Under the pieces are notes generated by a model. The model was not told where the DNA came from, did not search any database, and saw nothing but the letters and a program-made list of their open reading frames with translations. The position numbers were made by a program, and so were the translations under genes. Shown piece after piece: positions 16,100-26,241 of a stretch of 64,000 bases of DNA (positions within the stretch are counted from its first letter, which is position 1; every line of letters begins with the position of its first letter). Origin of the DNA: Corynebacterium amycolatum (GTDB taxonomy: Bacteria > Actinomycetota > Actinomycetes > Mycobacteriales > Mycobacteriaceae); contig NZ_CP069513.1 in the NCBI RefSeq assembly GCF_016889425.1, forward strand, positions 2,170,001-2,234,000, read 5' to 3'.

Positions 16100-17824
16100 C
16101 TACTGGTACGTAACCAACCATGGACGCGGTTCGATGTTCATGGTCTCCTCAGGAGTAAACATCGGCTGGTCCTCGTCGATGAAGTTCTTCCACGCCTCGA
16201 AAATCTCCGGCTGCAAATCCTGCAGCATGACGTTCCAGGTCTCAAACTTTTCCTGCGCGGTGCCATGGCCGTCGGCATGCAGTACGAATGCGAGCTCCGG
16301 GTGCGACAGATCCAGCGTCTCGCGATCGCGAATCATCTGTAGCTGGAACTGGTGCAGCATCAGCATCTTCTGCGGAAGGTTGTTCTTACGAGTCAGCTCA
16401 GCCAGCCAATCAGCAACGCGGTTGACCTCTTCAGCCTTAACGTGACCAACCTGAGTCGCCGGAACCTGCCCCGGTTCCATCTTCCACTCCGGATCCAGCG
16501 CCAGACCGACGTTTGGCATCTTCAGCAGTTCTTCGTAGAACTTGGCCTGGTCCAGGAAGTCTGCACTGCCCGGCTGCAAGTCGATGATGACGTAGCCGCC
16601 GGCCTTGGTCATGGCCTCGACGTACGGCTTCAGAGTCTCAACCGGAGCCGGCTCGGAGTAGTCACCACGCGGGCCCGGATCAGCCTGTGCGACCGAAGCA
16701 ATAATCTCAAAGGCCGGCAGTACCGGGTCATCGGCGAACTTCTCGTACTGCTTGACGTAGTCCTTCGCACGTGCGACGGCATCCTCCGGATCATCCTCGC
16801 CCATCACACCCAATGGAGCGACACCTGGGTGACCATACGTTGCAATCAGATGACGACCGGGGAACAGCAGCGTGCCTCCACCCGGCAGCTCCTTGACCTT
16901 GTCATCCTTGGCCAGCTCGATGGACTGATCGAACTTGTCCTGATCGCCGAAAACCTTACCCAGAGCAATCAGGGACTCGCCGTCACGAGCAGCCGAAATC
17001 GACTCAGAGGTAGCACGCGCGTCGCCCACCGGCAGCCAACTGACCTTCAGGCCAGCTGCTCGAGCAGTAGCAATGGAAGCCAGGCCGGTACCCGGTGCAG
17101 CCAATGCCAACTTGTCCTTAACCTCCTTCGGCGATCCCTTCGGCAGGGTGATGCTCTCCTGCCCCTTGTCATCCTGCCCATCGCTGGCGCGATCCTGCGC
17201 CTCCTGGTTGGCGCCCCCATCCTTCGTTGCGTCACCCTTGACGACAGTGGGCTTCTCCGGATCCATCTCAACGACAGCGCGAGTCGGCTTCGACTCCGTC
17301 TCTTTGAGAACCTTGAATTCAGTACCGACAAGCTCCTTGAGGCCATCGGTCGTACCCGGATCTGCAATAACCTGACGCTCCTCTCCCCCGGTCAGGTCAA
17401 CTGCCCCCACTGTAAGGACTGTCTTTGCGCCCAGGCGGTCAATCTCTTTTTCCACATCGGCGATATCAGCGCCAGTATCGTGGCCACGAGCGTCCTTCTT
17501 GGGACTCTTGGCGGTACTGTCATCTTCCGCATCTTCGGCAGAACCAGCCACCAGCATCGGCAGCCCAGCAGCAACCGCAATGCCTGCCGCCCGACGCTGC
17601 TCAGCTGCACCAGCCGAGGAAACGACAACTGCTTCCGAACTGCCGATCAGGCTTTCCGACGCTGCGATGTCGTCGCTAAGCACCGTCGACTCAGCGTCCA
17701 CCTTCTTCGTGGAAACAGCACTGTCGGAATTACCACACGCGACCAGGGCGCTCGATCCCAGCGCCAGACTGACCGTCAGAGCAACGGTTGCCGTCACGCG
17801 CCGCGTCATTGCGGATACTCGCAC
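16100..17824 (-). CDS. Secreted lipoprotein with cell-wall-binding-repeat-2-like region
   Basis: A 574-residue exported lipoprotein of unknown function. The signal peptide ends at a lipobox LVAC, about residue 30. Mature residues about 55-250 look like degenerate CW-binding-2 repeats: an [16 protein letters not shown] strand, then EIDRLGAKTVLTVGAVDL, and again ATARAAGLKVSWLPVGD. The C-terminal half (from AFEIIASVAQADPGPRGDYS) looks like a TIM-barrel, glycosidase-like domain with a LALDPEWKM segment. The start is placed at the GTG at 17824, five bases after ACGGAGGT, because an upstream TTG would put that site inside the gene. It lies between serA and ilvC on the same strand, with terminators on both sides, so it is probably a single-gene unit. 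Confidence 0.75.
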   Translation of the reverse strand: MRVSAMTRRVTATVALTVSLALGSSALVACGNSDSAVSTKKVDAESTVLSDDIAASESLIGSSEAVVVSSAGAAEQRRAAGIAVAAGLPMLVAGSAEDAEDDSTAKSPKKDARGHDTGADIADVEKEIDRLGAKTVLTVGAVDLTGGEERQVIADPGTTDGLKELVGTEFKVLKETESKPTRAVVEMDPEKPTVVKGDATKDGGANQEAQDRASDGQDDKGQESITLPKGSPKEVKDKLALAAPGTGLASIATARAAGLKVSWLPVGDARATSESISAARDGESLIALGKVFGDQDKFDQSIELAKDDKVKELPGGGTLLFPGRHLIATYGHPGVAPLGVMGEDDPEDAVARAKDYVKQYEKFADDPVLPAFEIIASVAQADPGPRGDYSEPAPVETLKPYVEAMTKAGGYVIIDLQPGSADFLDQAKFYEELLKMPNVGLALDPEWKMEPGQVPATQVGHVKAEEVNRVADWLAELTRKNNLPQKMLMLHQFQLQMIRDRETLDLSHPELAFVLHADGHGTAQEKFETWNVMLQDLQPEIFEAWKNFIDEDQPMFTPEETMNIEPRPWLVTYQ

Positions 17825-18027
17825 ATTTACCTCCGTGAAATGATTTGATTGCAACGATTAGACTATCGAACGTCTTTGTTGAGGGAGACCCTTCAACCCA
17901 GATTAGAACCCCGGATACGACTGGGGCTACACCCGTTTGGCCGTAGTTGCTTTTATCTCAGACGTTTATCCCACCCGTCTACCCCACACGTTTCAGTGAA
18001 AGAAAACGAGTAAGAGAGATACGAAAA

Positions 18028-18065
18028 GGGCCTCATCACGGCGGTGAAGCTCAGTGATGAAGCCC
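18028..18065 (-). terminator. Intrinsic terminator of the ilvBNC operon
   Basis: GGGCCTCATCAC (18028-18039) pairs with GTGATGAAGCCC (18054-18065) with one C/A mismatch and a 14-base loop. TTTTCGT follows on the minus strand. The remainder of the 281-base gap upstream of the lipoprotein gene shows no clear feature. Confidence 0.8.
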
Positions 18066-18105
18066 TACTTCGCGAACAAGCGAAGGATTCGCTTAAGCAA
18101 CAAAC

Positions 18106-19152
<1,047 letters not shown>

Positions 19153-19175
19153 TTAAAAATCTTAGCGTTTAGTTG

Positions 19176-19679
19176 TTAGCGGGGCTGGAGCATCGGCTTC
19201 GGCCCGCGTGCCATTGCGACGGTACCGGACTGAATGAGCTCACGGATACCAAACGGCTCGAGGACCTCCAGCAGGGCTACAAGCTTCGAGCGCTCACCCG
19301 TCGCCTCAATGATGACAGACTCTTGAGAGACGTCCACCACGCGGGCACGGAAGAGATTGGCGGCATCGACGACCTGCGGACGATTGGTGTTGTCGCAGGA
19401 AACCTTCACCATTAGCAGTCCGCGCGACACCATGGTCTCTGGGGGCTGGCGGACCACCTTCAGCACGGGCACTAGCTTGTTGAGCTGCTTAGTGATCTGT
19501 TCGATCGGCAGCGTCTCCGTCTCAACCACGACAGTGATGCGGTTGACTCCCTCGGTCTCAGTTTCACCCGAGGTAATCGACTGGATGCTGAAACCTCGGC
19601 GGGTGAACATGCCCGCAATGCGGACCAGAATACCCGGCTCATCGAGGGTCAACACGGATAGAGTGTGCAGTTCAGCCAT
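19176..19679 (-). CDS. ilvN: Acetolactate synthase small (regulatory) subunit
   Basis: A 167-residue regulatory subunit with an N-terminal ACT domain (LSVLTLDEPGILVRIAGMFTRRGFSIQSI, split here by its turn) and a second ACT-like half. It activates the IlvB subunit and confers feedback inhibition by valine and related amino acids. The ATG at 19679 (MAELHTLSVL) is preferred over a GTG four codons upstream because AGGAAGTGAG then sits at normal spacing. It lies 34 bases after ilvB and 53 before ilvC. Confidence 0.93.
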   Translation of the reverse strand: MAELHTLSVLTLDEPGILVRIAGMFTRRGFSIQSITSGETETEGVNRITVVVETETLPIEQITKQLNKLVPVLKVVRQPPETMVSRGLLMVKVSCDNTNRPQVVDAANLFRARVVDVSQESVIIEATGERSKLVALLEVLEPFGIRELIQSGTVAMARGPKPMLQPR

Positions 19680-19713
19680 TTTGGGACTCACTTCCTGTTG
19701 CTTCGGATCCCGA

Positions 19714-21624
19714 TTAGCGGGTCTTCATGGACGGGTGGTTAGCGTCGGGCTGCTTCGCGGCGTCCTCGGCGTTGTCCACAACAGTGCCGTGGATGTCAGC
19801 CGGGGTCTCGGCCGCTGAGTTCTCATCGTTGAACAGCGGGCGCAGACCACGGGCGTATTCGACCTCATCATTGGATTTGCCAGCTGCCACCATCGGCCAC
19901 ACCTGAGCATCCTCACCGACAATGAAGTCAATAACCACCGGTCGGTCATTAATCTCGCGTGCCTTCTTAATTGCGGCCGCGACATCTTCCTTCTTGGTCA
20001 CGCGAATCGCCACGCAGCCAAGCCCCTCGGAGAGCTGGACGAAGTCTGGCAGGTAGGAGTTGTCCTCCGGGCGCAGCTTGGTGTTGGAGTAGCGCTGATC
20101 GTAGAACAGCGTCTGCCACTGACGAACCATGCCCAGGTTACCGTTGTTGATCAAGGCAACCTTGATGGGAAAACCTTCCATTGCACAGGTGGTTAGCTCC
20201 TGATTGGTCATCTGGAAGCAACCGTCACCATCAATGGCCCAGACTTCCTTTTCTGGAGCAGCCGCCTTGGCGCCCATCGCAGCCGGGATTGAGTAGCCCA
20301 TCGTGCCGGCACCACCGGAGTTAAGCCAGGTGCGCGGGTTCTCGTACTGGACGAACTGCGCTGCCCACATCTGGTGCTGGCCGACGCCAGCGGCATAGAT
20401 GGCCTCCGGGCCAACGATGTCGGACAGGGTCTGAATTACAAACTGCGGAGCGATTGCACCATCAGCGGGCTCTTCCCACCCGAGGGGGAACTCGTCGCGG
20501 AGACCGTCGAGAAGCTTCAGCCAGTCGGCAATCTGGGGGCGACTAAGACCGAGCTTGGTGTAGGACTCGCTAAGTGCGGCAAGGACCTCGCGGGCATCGC
20601 CGACGATGGGAACGTCAACTTCACGGAGCTTGCCAATCTCTGCCGGGTCAATGTCTGCGTGGATAACCTTCGCGTTCGGCGCGAAGGAATTCAGATCACC
20701 GGTAACACGGTCGTCGAAACGCGCACCGATAGTGATGAGCAGGTCGGACTTCTGCAGAGCAGCGACGGCGGACACCTTGCCGTGCATGCCTGGCATACCC
20801 ATATGCAGCGGGTGCGAGTCCGGGAATGCGCCGCGAGCCATCAGCGTGGTCACGACCGGAACTCCAGTCTGCTCGGCGAACTCGACCAGCTCCGTGGAAG
20901 CATCAGCCTTAATGACGCCACCACCGATGTAGAGCACCGGACGCTTGGCCGCAGCAATCATCTCAGCTGCTTCGTCAATCTGACGCTGGTGCGGAGTCGT
21001 CACAGGACGGTAGCCCGGCAGGTCAATCTCCGGCGGCCAGGTGAAGTCAATCATCGTATTCTGGAGGTCCTTCGGAACATCGACCAGAACCGGGCCTGGG
21101 CGACCAGAAGAAGCCAGGTGGAATGCCTCAGCGAGCGCGCGCGGGATGTCCTCAGCTTCGGTGACCATGAAGTTGTGCTTAGTGATCGGCATGGTCACAC
21201 CGCGGATGTCAGCCTCCTGGAAAGCGTCAGTACCCAGCAGCGGGCGACCGACCTGACCGGTGATGGCGACAACCGGAACGGAGTCCATCTGAGCATCCGC
21301 GAGCGGGGTAACCAGGTTAGTAGCACCCGGGCCGGAAGTCGCGATACACACACCGACCTTGCCGGAAACCTGCGCGTAACCAGTGGCAGCGTGACCAGCT
21401 CCCTGCTCGTGGCGCACGAGGACGTGGCGGAGCTTTTCCGAGTCATAAATCGGATCGTAGAGCGGAAGCACTGCACCACCGGGGATACCGAAGGCTACCT
21501 CAACACCAAGCTCTTCAAGAGATCGGACAATGGCTTTTGCACCAGAAATTCGCTCGGGGGCGCTGGTGCGCGCCTTAGCTGCGAATTGGGCGGGCGATGG
21601 GGTGTGCTGCTCGTGCGCGTTCAC
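19714..21624 (-). CDS. ilvB: Acetolactate synthase large subunit
   Basis: A 636-residue thiamine-diphosphate enzyme that condenses pyruvate with pyruvate or 2-oxobutyrate. The glutamate that activates the cofactor is in [20 protein letters not shown]. The FAD and central domains are present, and the ThDP motif appears as [18 protein letters not shown] followed by [12 protein letters not shown]. There is a C-terminal extension of about 50 residues after the catalytic domain, polar and alanine-rich. The start is a GTG at 21624 with a CCAGGAGCG ribosome site. It is the first gene of ilvBNC. A promoter and a possible attenuator leader lie upstream. Confidence 0.96.
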   Translation of the reverse strand: MNAHEQHTPSPAQFAAKARTSAPERISGAKAIVRSLEELGVEVAFGIPGGAVLPLYDPIYDSEKLRHVLVRHEQGAGHAATGYAQVSGKVGVCIATSGPGATNLVTPLADAQMDSVPVVAITGQVGRPLLGTDAFQEADIRGVTMPITKHNFMVTEAEDIPRALAEAFHLASSGRPGPVLVDVPKDLQNTMIDFTWPPEIDLPGYRPVTTPHQRQIDEAAEMIAAAKRPVLYIGGGVIKADASTELVEFAEQTGVPVVTTLMARGAFPDSHPLHMGMPGMHGKVSAVAALQKSDLLITIGARFDDRVTGDLNSFAPNAKVIHADIDPAEIGKLREVDVPIVGDAREVLAALSESYTKLGLSRPQIADWLKLLDGLRDEFPLGWEEPADGAIAPQFVIQTLSDIVGPEAIYAAGVGQHQMWAAQFVQYENPRTWLNSGGAGTMGYSIPAAMGAKAAAPEKEVWAIDGDGCFQMTNQELTTCAMEGFPIKVALINNGNLGMVRQWQTLFYDQRYSNTKLRPEDNSYLPDFVQLSEGLGCVAIRVTKKEDVAAAIKKAREINDRPVVIDFIVGEDAQVWPMVAAGKSNDEVEYARGLRPLFNDENSAAETPADIHGTVVDNAEDAAKQPDANHPSMKTR

Positions 21625-21639
21625 GATTTCGCTCCTGGG

Positions 21640-21717
21640 TCATGGTGGGCAACTACTCAACTCACATTCACGCGAAGAAGCTACGAATGTGGCGTTGACT
21701 ACAACCTTAACGTCCAC
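21640..21717 (-). CDS. Possible valine-rich leader peptide of ilvBNC
   Basis: A 25-codon frame with a GTG start reads MDVKVVVNATFVASS and ends in a TGA just before the ilvB ribosome site. Five of the first 13 codons are valine. C. glutamicum controls ilvBNC by attenuation with a short valine-containing leader peptide, so this is a reasonable candidate. Against it, the best -10/-35 pair would start transcription inside this frame, the start has no strong ribosome site, and no obvious terminator hairpin follows. Confidence 0.25.
   Translation of the reverse strand: MDVKVVVNATFVASSRECELSSCPP
21663..21691 (-). other. Hairpin in ilvB leader
   Basis: CACATTC (21663-21669) and GAATGTG (21685-21691) form a perfect seven-base-pair stem in the presumed ilvB 5' leader, between the start site and the ribosome site. 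Confidence 0.45.
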
Positions 21718-21732
21718 ATAGTGAGAAGTCAA
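21704..21732 (-). promoter_or_regulatory. ilvBNC promoter
   Basis: On the minus strand TTGACT (plus 21727-21732) and TAAGGT (plus 21704-21709) are separated by 17 bases. This predicts a transcript start near 21697 and a leader of about 73 bases. Confidence 0.65.
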
Positions 21733-22000
21733 TCCCGCCAATTGGACACCCCCGCCCGCTTAACACCCGAGCGCCTACCCACTTCCCACCCGTTTCCCCA
21801 CAGCAGTCCCACCCCAGCTTTGGGAATCACTTTACCCAGAAACACCCCCACCCCCGATACGCTGGTGCACCCGAGACGGTGCAGAGGCGGTGTATCCGAG
21901 TCGGCACGCCAGAGCGGCTCACCTCGAAGCTCCTCTTTATGCATAATTCCTTATCTTTAAACTCAGCCCATCTTAAGGCGAACGACCTACGGTGGAGAGC

Positions 22001-23656
22001 ATGGAATTTTTACAATTCATGTTGTTACGGGCATGGCAATGGATAGCCAGCAACGGTCTTGCCATTGCAAGCCTGGCCATTCTGCTAATTCTTGTTCCCC
22101 GCATCCGACGTTTCGTTCTGGCAATCGCAGACGGAAATATCTCCTCTGAGGACGAGCAAGCCAAGGGACGACGCGCGCTCATTGGCGCTGTTGTTTACAT
22201 CGTCGAAGTTATTGCGTACTTCGTCTTAATCATCGCGATTCTGTCGAAATTCGGAATCTCGCTAACCGCCGCCGCCATCCCCGCAACGGTTGTTTCCGCT
22301 GCTGTTGGTTTTGGTGCCCAGGGAGTCATCGCCGACTTCCTCGGAGGCATGTTCATCATTGCCGAGAAACAGTACGGCATCGGCGATTGGGTTGAGTTCC
22401 ATTCCCCTTCCGGCACCGTGCAGGGCGACGTCGTCAATATGACATTGCGCGCCACGACCATTCGAACCCTAAACGGCGAGGAAATTATCGTGCCGAACTC
22501 CGAGGCACGTATGTGTATCAACTACTCCTCGCAGTGGTCGCGTGCCGTCGTCGAAGTACCGGTACCGATGACCGCCGGTGGTTCCATTAAGGATTTGGAA
22601 GAGCGCACCGTCGCCGCTGCTAAGCGCGCAATCACGCTGGACTCAATCAAGGACTCCGTTCTCTCCGAAATCAAGATGCAGTCCTCTACAGAGCTCAATC
22701 CACCAACGGTTATGGGGCTGCCGTGGACCGTCACCATGCGCTTGATTGTCGACTGCAAACCGGGCGACCAATGGCTTATCGAGCGCGCCATCCGCGCCGC
22801 AGTCATCGACACCTGGTGGGATGACTACGGCGAGCGCGCCCAACAGACCCCGTTTGCTCCCGCCGAAGAAATCACCGGCCACGTCCGCGATGACACGATG
22901 ATTGAACAGCTCAAGCAGGCCGACGCTAAGCGCGAGAACAAGCAGGCGCTTGACGACGTCGACAGCGCTCCAACCGAGGTTGTCGAAATGGTACCGGACA
23001 CAGCAGTCGAGCCAGTCACCGCGGAAACTAAGCTGATGGAAACTCAGACCGTCGACAAGCAAGACGAGAATGAGCGATCCGATCTTCCGCACGCGGGAGC
23101 CGATCTTGACGATGCGCGACGCGAGCAGGAAGACAGTGAAAGCAACAGCGCCATCCGCAAGCTGATTAACCACCCCGATTGGAAGACACTCACGACGCGC
23201 CAGAAGGTTCGTCGAACCCTCTCCGCAGGTGGGCGCGCTCGCGTTTCGACGATTGTACTCCTGGTAACCTTACTGATTCTCTTCATTTTGAACCTGATGA
23301 CACTCGAAACTGAGGACGGCCCATCTGGATGGTTGGCACCGAGCAGGTGGAACGATCGCGTAGCGACACAGGAAGAGGACTCGGAAGAGTCGTCGGCACC
23401 ACAGTCATCCAACCAGCCGACTAGCACCACACAGAATGTGCAGCCCACCGAGACCACTCAGCAGAATCAGACATCTCAAAACCAGCCAACGGAGACTTCT
23501 CAGCAGCCGCAGAACACACAGAACCGCGCACCTTCGACCACCACCTCCACCCAGTCAAGCTCCGAGCAGAGCAACACTGGCAACGAGGACACTGGTGGAT
23601 CACAGTCGACGGACTCCACTAACAACGCGGAACCGAACTCGGCTGATACGCAATAG
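22001..23656 (+). CDS. mscCG: MscS-family mechanosensitive channel, MscCG-type (glutamate efflux)
   Basis: A 551-residue small-conductance mechanosensitive channel. Three N-terminal membrane helices are visible, the pore helix being AAAIPATVVSAAVGFGAQGV followed by the MscS beta domain (GIGDWVEFHSPSGTVQGDVV). After a long acidic linker there is a fourth helix, VSTIVLLVTLLILFILNLM, at about residues 415-433, then a 118-residue S/T/Q/N-rich tail outside the predicted membrane. The extra C-terminal helix is the mark of C. glutamicum MscCG (NCgl1221), which relieves osmotic stress and exports glutamate, and the locus between ilvBNC and ilvD is the same. The ATG at 22001 has a GGTGGAGAG ribosome site. 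The in-frame GTG at 21992 lies within that site. Confidence 0.9.
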   Translation: MEFLQFMLLRAWQWIASNGLAIASLAILLILVPRIRRFVLAIADGNISSEDEQAKGRRALIGAVVYIVEVIAYFVLIIAILSKFGISLTAAAIPATVVSAAVGFGAQGVIADFLGGMFIIAEKQYGIGDWVEFHSPSGTVQGDVVNMTLRATTIRTLNGEEIIVPNSEARMCINYSSQWSRAVVEVPVPMTAGGSIKDLEERTVAAAKRAITLDSIKDSVLSEIKMQSSTELNPPTVMGLPWTVTMRLIVDCKPGDQWLIERAIRAAVIDTWWDDYGERAQQTPFAPAEEITGHVRDDTMIEQLKQADAKRENKQALDDVDSAPTEVVEMVPDTAVEPVTAETKLMETQTVDKQDENERSDLPHAGADLDDARREQEDSESNSAIRKLINHPDWKTLTTRQKVRRTLSAGGRARVSTIVLLVTLLILFILNLMTLETEDGPSGWLAPSRWNDRVATQEEDSEESSAPQSSNQPTSTTQNVQPTETTQQNQTSQNQPTETSQQPQNTQNRAPSTTTSTQSSSEQSNTGNEDTGGSQSTDSTNNAEPNSADTQ

Positions 23657-23713
23657 CGCGCAACCGCCTACCGTGCACTAGCCAATCCGAACTACCCGCT
23701 ACAATCAATAGCC

Positions 23714-24247
23714 ATGACTGACTCGACTCCACAGCCAAAAATTGCGACGCAGCGATTTCGCCCACAGAAGACGCATCTGTTCATCGTTGCGTTCATGGTC
23801 GTGCTGTGTGTAATTGCCGCCGGCTTTACCCCGTGGCTGGCCGTTACCTTCCTGGCACCGTTGATTTATACGCTTTGGATTTTCCGAGTACGCACCACCG
23901 TGGGGTCACGCGGCATCACTGCGGTTTATCTACTGTCCCAGCGCCGTTCGGTGCCCTGGAGTGATTTTGCAGGCATCTTCTTCAACAAGGGCGGTCGAGC
24001 CTTTGCGGTCACCAAGTCAGATGAGCGTATCGCGCTGCCGGCCATCTCTTTTAATTCACTGCCCGAGCTAAAGGAAGCCACCGGCGGTCTGATTCCGGAT
24101 CCGATTACTTCGGCTCGCATGGCGGAAAATGACAAGGTCGAGGTCTTTGACCGCGATGGCTACTCCGTAATGAAGAAGGCCAGTGAGGTTGAGGCTGACG
24201 CCAAGGTTAAAGGCGCTAAGGCTAAAGGCGAAGCCTCTGCTGAGTAA
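23714..24247 (+). CDS. PH-domain membrane protein (Cfp6-like)
   Basis: A 177-residue protein with two closely spaced membrane helices (HLFIVAFMVVLCVIAAGF and WLAVTFLAPLIYTLWIF) followed by a bacterial PH-like domain, seen as TTVGSRGITAVYLLSQRRSV, PWSDFAGIFFN and RIALPAISF. The tail is charged and lysine-rich. The equivalent position in mycobacteria, beside ilvB, holds Cfp6, and C. glutamicum has a similar gene between mscCG and ilvD. Function is unknown. A TACAAT box (23700-23705) is eight bases from the ATG and there is no Shine-Dalgarno, so it may be leaderless. A large hairpin terminator follows. Confidence 0.8.
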   Translation: MTDSTPQPKIATQRFRPQKTHLFIVAFMVVLCVIAAGFTPWLAVTFLAPLIYTLWIFRVRTTVGSRGITAVYLLSQRRSVPWSDFAGIFFNKGGRAFAVTKSDERIALPAISFNSLPELKEATGGLIPDPITSARMAENDKVEVFDRDGYSVMKKASEVEADAKVKGAKAKGEASAE

Positions 24248-24260
24248 CATCTAAGCAGTC

Positions 24261-24329
24261 CACAAAAGCCCCTAAATCTCATTATGCGGACACTAGTGAC
24301 CGCGAAATGAGACATTAGGGGCTTTTGTG
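24261..24329. terminator. Long inverted repeat, probable bidirectional terminator
   Basis: CACAAAAGCCCCTAA (24261-24275) pairs perfectly with its complement at 24315-24329, and TCTCATT (24277-24283) with AATGAGA (24306-24312). The 22-base-pair stem is closed by a third palindrome, CGG-A-CACTAGTG-A-CCG (24287-24302). GGGGCTTTTGTG ends the plus-strand side. Confidence 0.75.
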
Positions 24330-24381
24330 ATTAGTATGGACAATTAGTTACCTTGCACCCTATCTAGGAAGGGCAGCCCAC

Positions 24382-26226
24382 ATGATCCCCCTTCGCTCTA
24401 AAGTCACCACTGCCGGACGAAATGCCGCTGGCGCTCGTTCCCTATGGCGTGCGACTGGCATGTCCGATAGCGACTTCGGCAAGCCGATTATCGCAATTGC
24501 AAACTCTTACACCCAGTTTGTGCCAGGGCACGTGCACCTGAAGGATGTTGGCGACATCGTTGCGGAAGCTGTAACCGCGGCAGGTGGTGTCCCCCGTGAG
24601 TTCAACACCATCGCCGTCGACGACGGTATCGCAATGGGACATGACGGCATGCTCTACTCGCTGCCATCCCGTGAAATTATTGCCGACTCTGTGGAATACA
24701 TGGTCAACGCTCACACCGCTGACGCGTTGGTGTGTATTTCCAACTGTGACAAGATCACGCCAGGCATGCTCAATGCGGCTCTGCGCCTGAATATCCCGGT
24801 GGTCTTCGTTTCCGGCGGGCCGATGGAATCGGGGTCATCGGTTGTTATCGATGGCGTCGTCAAGCCTGGCTCTGACCTAATCTCGGCTATTTCTGCATCC
24901 GCGAATGACAAGGTCGATGACAAGAACCTGCTGGACATCGAGCGCTCGGCGTGCCCGACCTGTGGTTCTTGCTCGGGTATGTTCACCGCAAACTCGATGA
25001 ACTGCCTGACCGAGGCCCTCGGCCTGTCCCTGCCGGGCAATGGTTCTACGCTGGCGACTCAGCAGGCTCGCCGCGACTTGTTCACCCGCGCCGGTGAGCT
25101 AATCGTGGACCTGGCGAAGAGCTACTACAACGATGGCGACGAGTCCGTGCTGCCGCGCAACATCGCCAACCGCGACGCATTTGTCAACGCCATGACGCTC
25201 GATGTTGCCATGGGTGGCTCCACCAACACCGTGCTGCACATTCTCGCTGCCGCGCAGGAGGGCGAGATTGACTTCGACCTCTCTGACATCGACGCGATTT
25301 CCCGTCGTGTTCCGTGTCTGTCTAAGGTAGCGCCGAACTCTGACTACTACATGGAGGACGTCCACCGCGCCGGTGGTATTCCAGCCATCCTCGGCGAGCT
25401 GCGTCGCGCCGGCCTGCTGCAAATGGATGTCCGCTCTGTACACTCCCCGTCGTTGGAGGAGCACCTGGATAACTGGGATATCCGCGGCGGCAAGGCCACT
25501 GACGAGGCCATCGAGCTGTTCCACGCAGCACCGGGCGGTGTGCGCACCACCGAGCCGTTCTCCACTTCCAACCGCTGGGAAAGTCTGGACACGGACTCCG
25601 AAAATGGCTGCATCCGCGACTTCGACCACGCCTACACCAAGGAAGGCGGTCTCTGTGTCCTGCGCGGCAACATCGCCGAGGACGGCGCTGTCCTGAAGAC
25701 CGCGGGTATTGGCGAGGACCAGTTCCACTTCGAGGGCACCGCTCGCGTCGTAGAGAGCCAGGAAGAGGCTGTCTCTGTCATCTTGAACCGCACCTTGCAG
25801 CCGGGCGAAGTTCTCTTCGTCATCTACGAGGGGCCGTCAGGTGGTCCGGGCATGCAGGAGATGCTGCACCCGACCGCATTCATCAAGGGTGCTGGTCTGG
25901 GTAAGGTTTGCGCCCTGGTCACCGACGGCCGCTTTTCCGGCGGTTCCTCTGGACTGTCGATTGGTCACGTTTCCCCGGAGGCCGCTGCAGGTGGCGCAAT
26001 CGGTCTCGTCCGCAACGGCGACCCAGTGTACATCGATGTCGCAGAACGACGCCTCGAAATTCAGGTGTCCGACGAGGAGCTTGCGGCCCGCCGTGATGAA
26101 GAGCTCAAGCGCGATAAGCCGTTTACTCCCCACAAGCCACGTCCGCGCAAGGTGTCCAAGGCGCTGCGCGCATATGCCAAGATGGCGTCCAGTGCGGATA
26201 AGGGCGCGGTCCGCATTGTCGACTAG
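24382..26226 (+). CDS. ilvD: Dihydroxy-acid dehydratase
   Basis: A 614-residue iron-sulfur dehydratase that makes the 2-oxo acids of valine, leucine and isoleucine synthesis. Cluster cysteines are in [20 protein letters not shown] (split by its turn) and [19 protein letters not shown]. The Mg-binding and C-terminal signature segments [17 protein letters not shown] and [20 protein letters not shown] are intact. The ATG at 24382 follows AGGAAGGGCAG. It sits apart from ilvBNC, on the opposite strand, as in C. glutamicum. Its terminator (26244-26272) is shared with the coding end of the next gene. Confidence 0.96.
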   Translation: MIPLRSKVTTAGRNAAGARSLWRATGMSDSDFGKPIIAIANSYTQFVPGHVHLKDVGDIVAEAVTAAGGVPREFNTIAVDDGIAMGHDGMLYSLPSREIIADSVEYMVNAHTADALVCISNCDKITPGMLNAALRLNIPVVFVSGGPMESGSSVVIDGVVKPGSDLISAISASANDKVDDKNLLDIERSACPTCGSCSGMFTANSMNCLTEALGLSLPGNGSTLATQQARRDLFTRAGELIVDLAKSYYNDGDESVLPRNIANRDAFVNAMTLDVAMGGSTNTVLHILAAAQEGEIDFDLSDIDAISRRVPCLSKVAPNSDYYMEDVHRAGGIPAILGELRRAGLLQMDVRSVHSPSLEEHLDNWDIRGGKATDEAIELFHAAPGGVRTTEPFSTSNRWESLDTDSENGCIRDFDHAYTKEGGLCVLRGNIAEDGAVLKTAGIGEDQFHFEGTARVVESQEEAVSVILNRTLQPGEVLFVIYEGPSGGPGMQEMLHPTAFIKGAGLGKVCALVTDGRFSGGSSGLSIGHVSPEAAAGGAIGLVRNGDPVYIDVAERRLEIQVSDEELAARRDEELKRDKPFTPHKPRPRKVSKALRAYAKMASSADKGAVRIVD

Positions 26227-26241
26227 CTAGATCAAACCCGC

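Larger units (their letters stand above)
21625..22000. other. Divergent ilvB-mscCG intergenic region (376 bases)
   Basis: The left part holds the ilvBNC promoter, a hairpin and a candidate leader ORF. The middle (21740-21855) is C-rich on the plus strand and shows nothing recognisable. The right part has two potential hairpins at 21856-21896 and 21898-21920 and AT-rich DNA with TATGCATAAT (about 21938-21947) that could be the -10 region of the channel gene. Confidence 0.6.

Noticed and set aside
20374..21960. Long plus-strand open frame opposite ilvB (528 codons)
   Set aside because: It is the antisense of ilvB, with no ribosome site and low-complexity composition. Similar long antisense frames occur opposite serA, ilvC and both CoA-transferases and are expected at this GC content.
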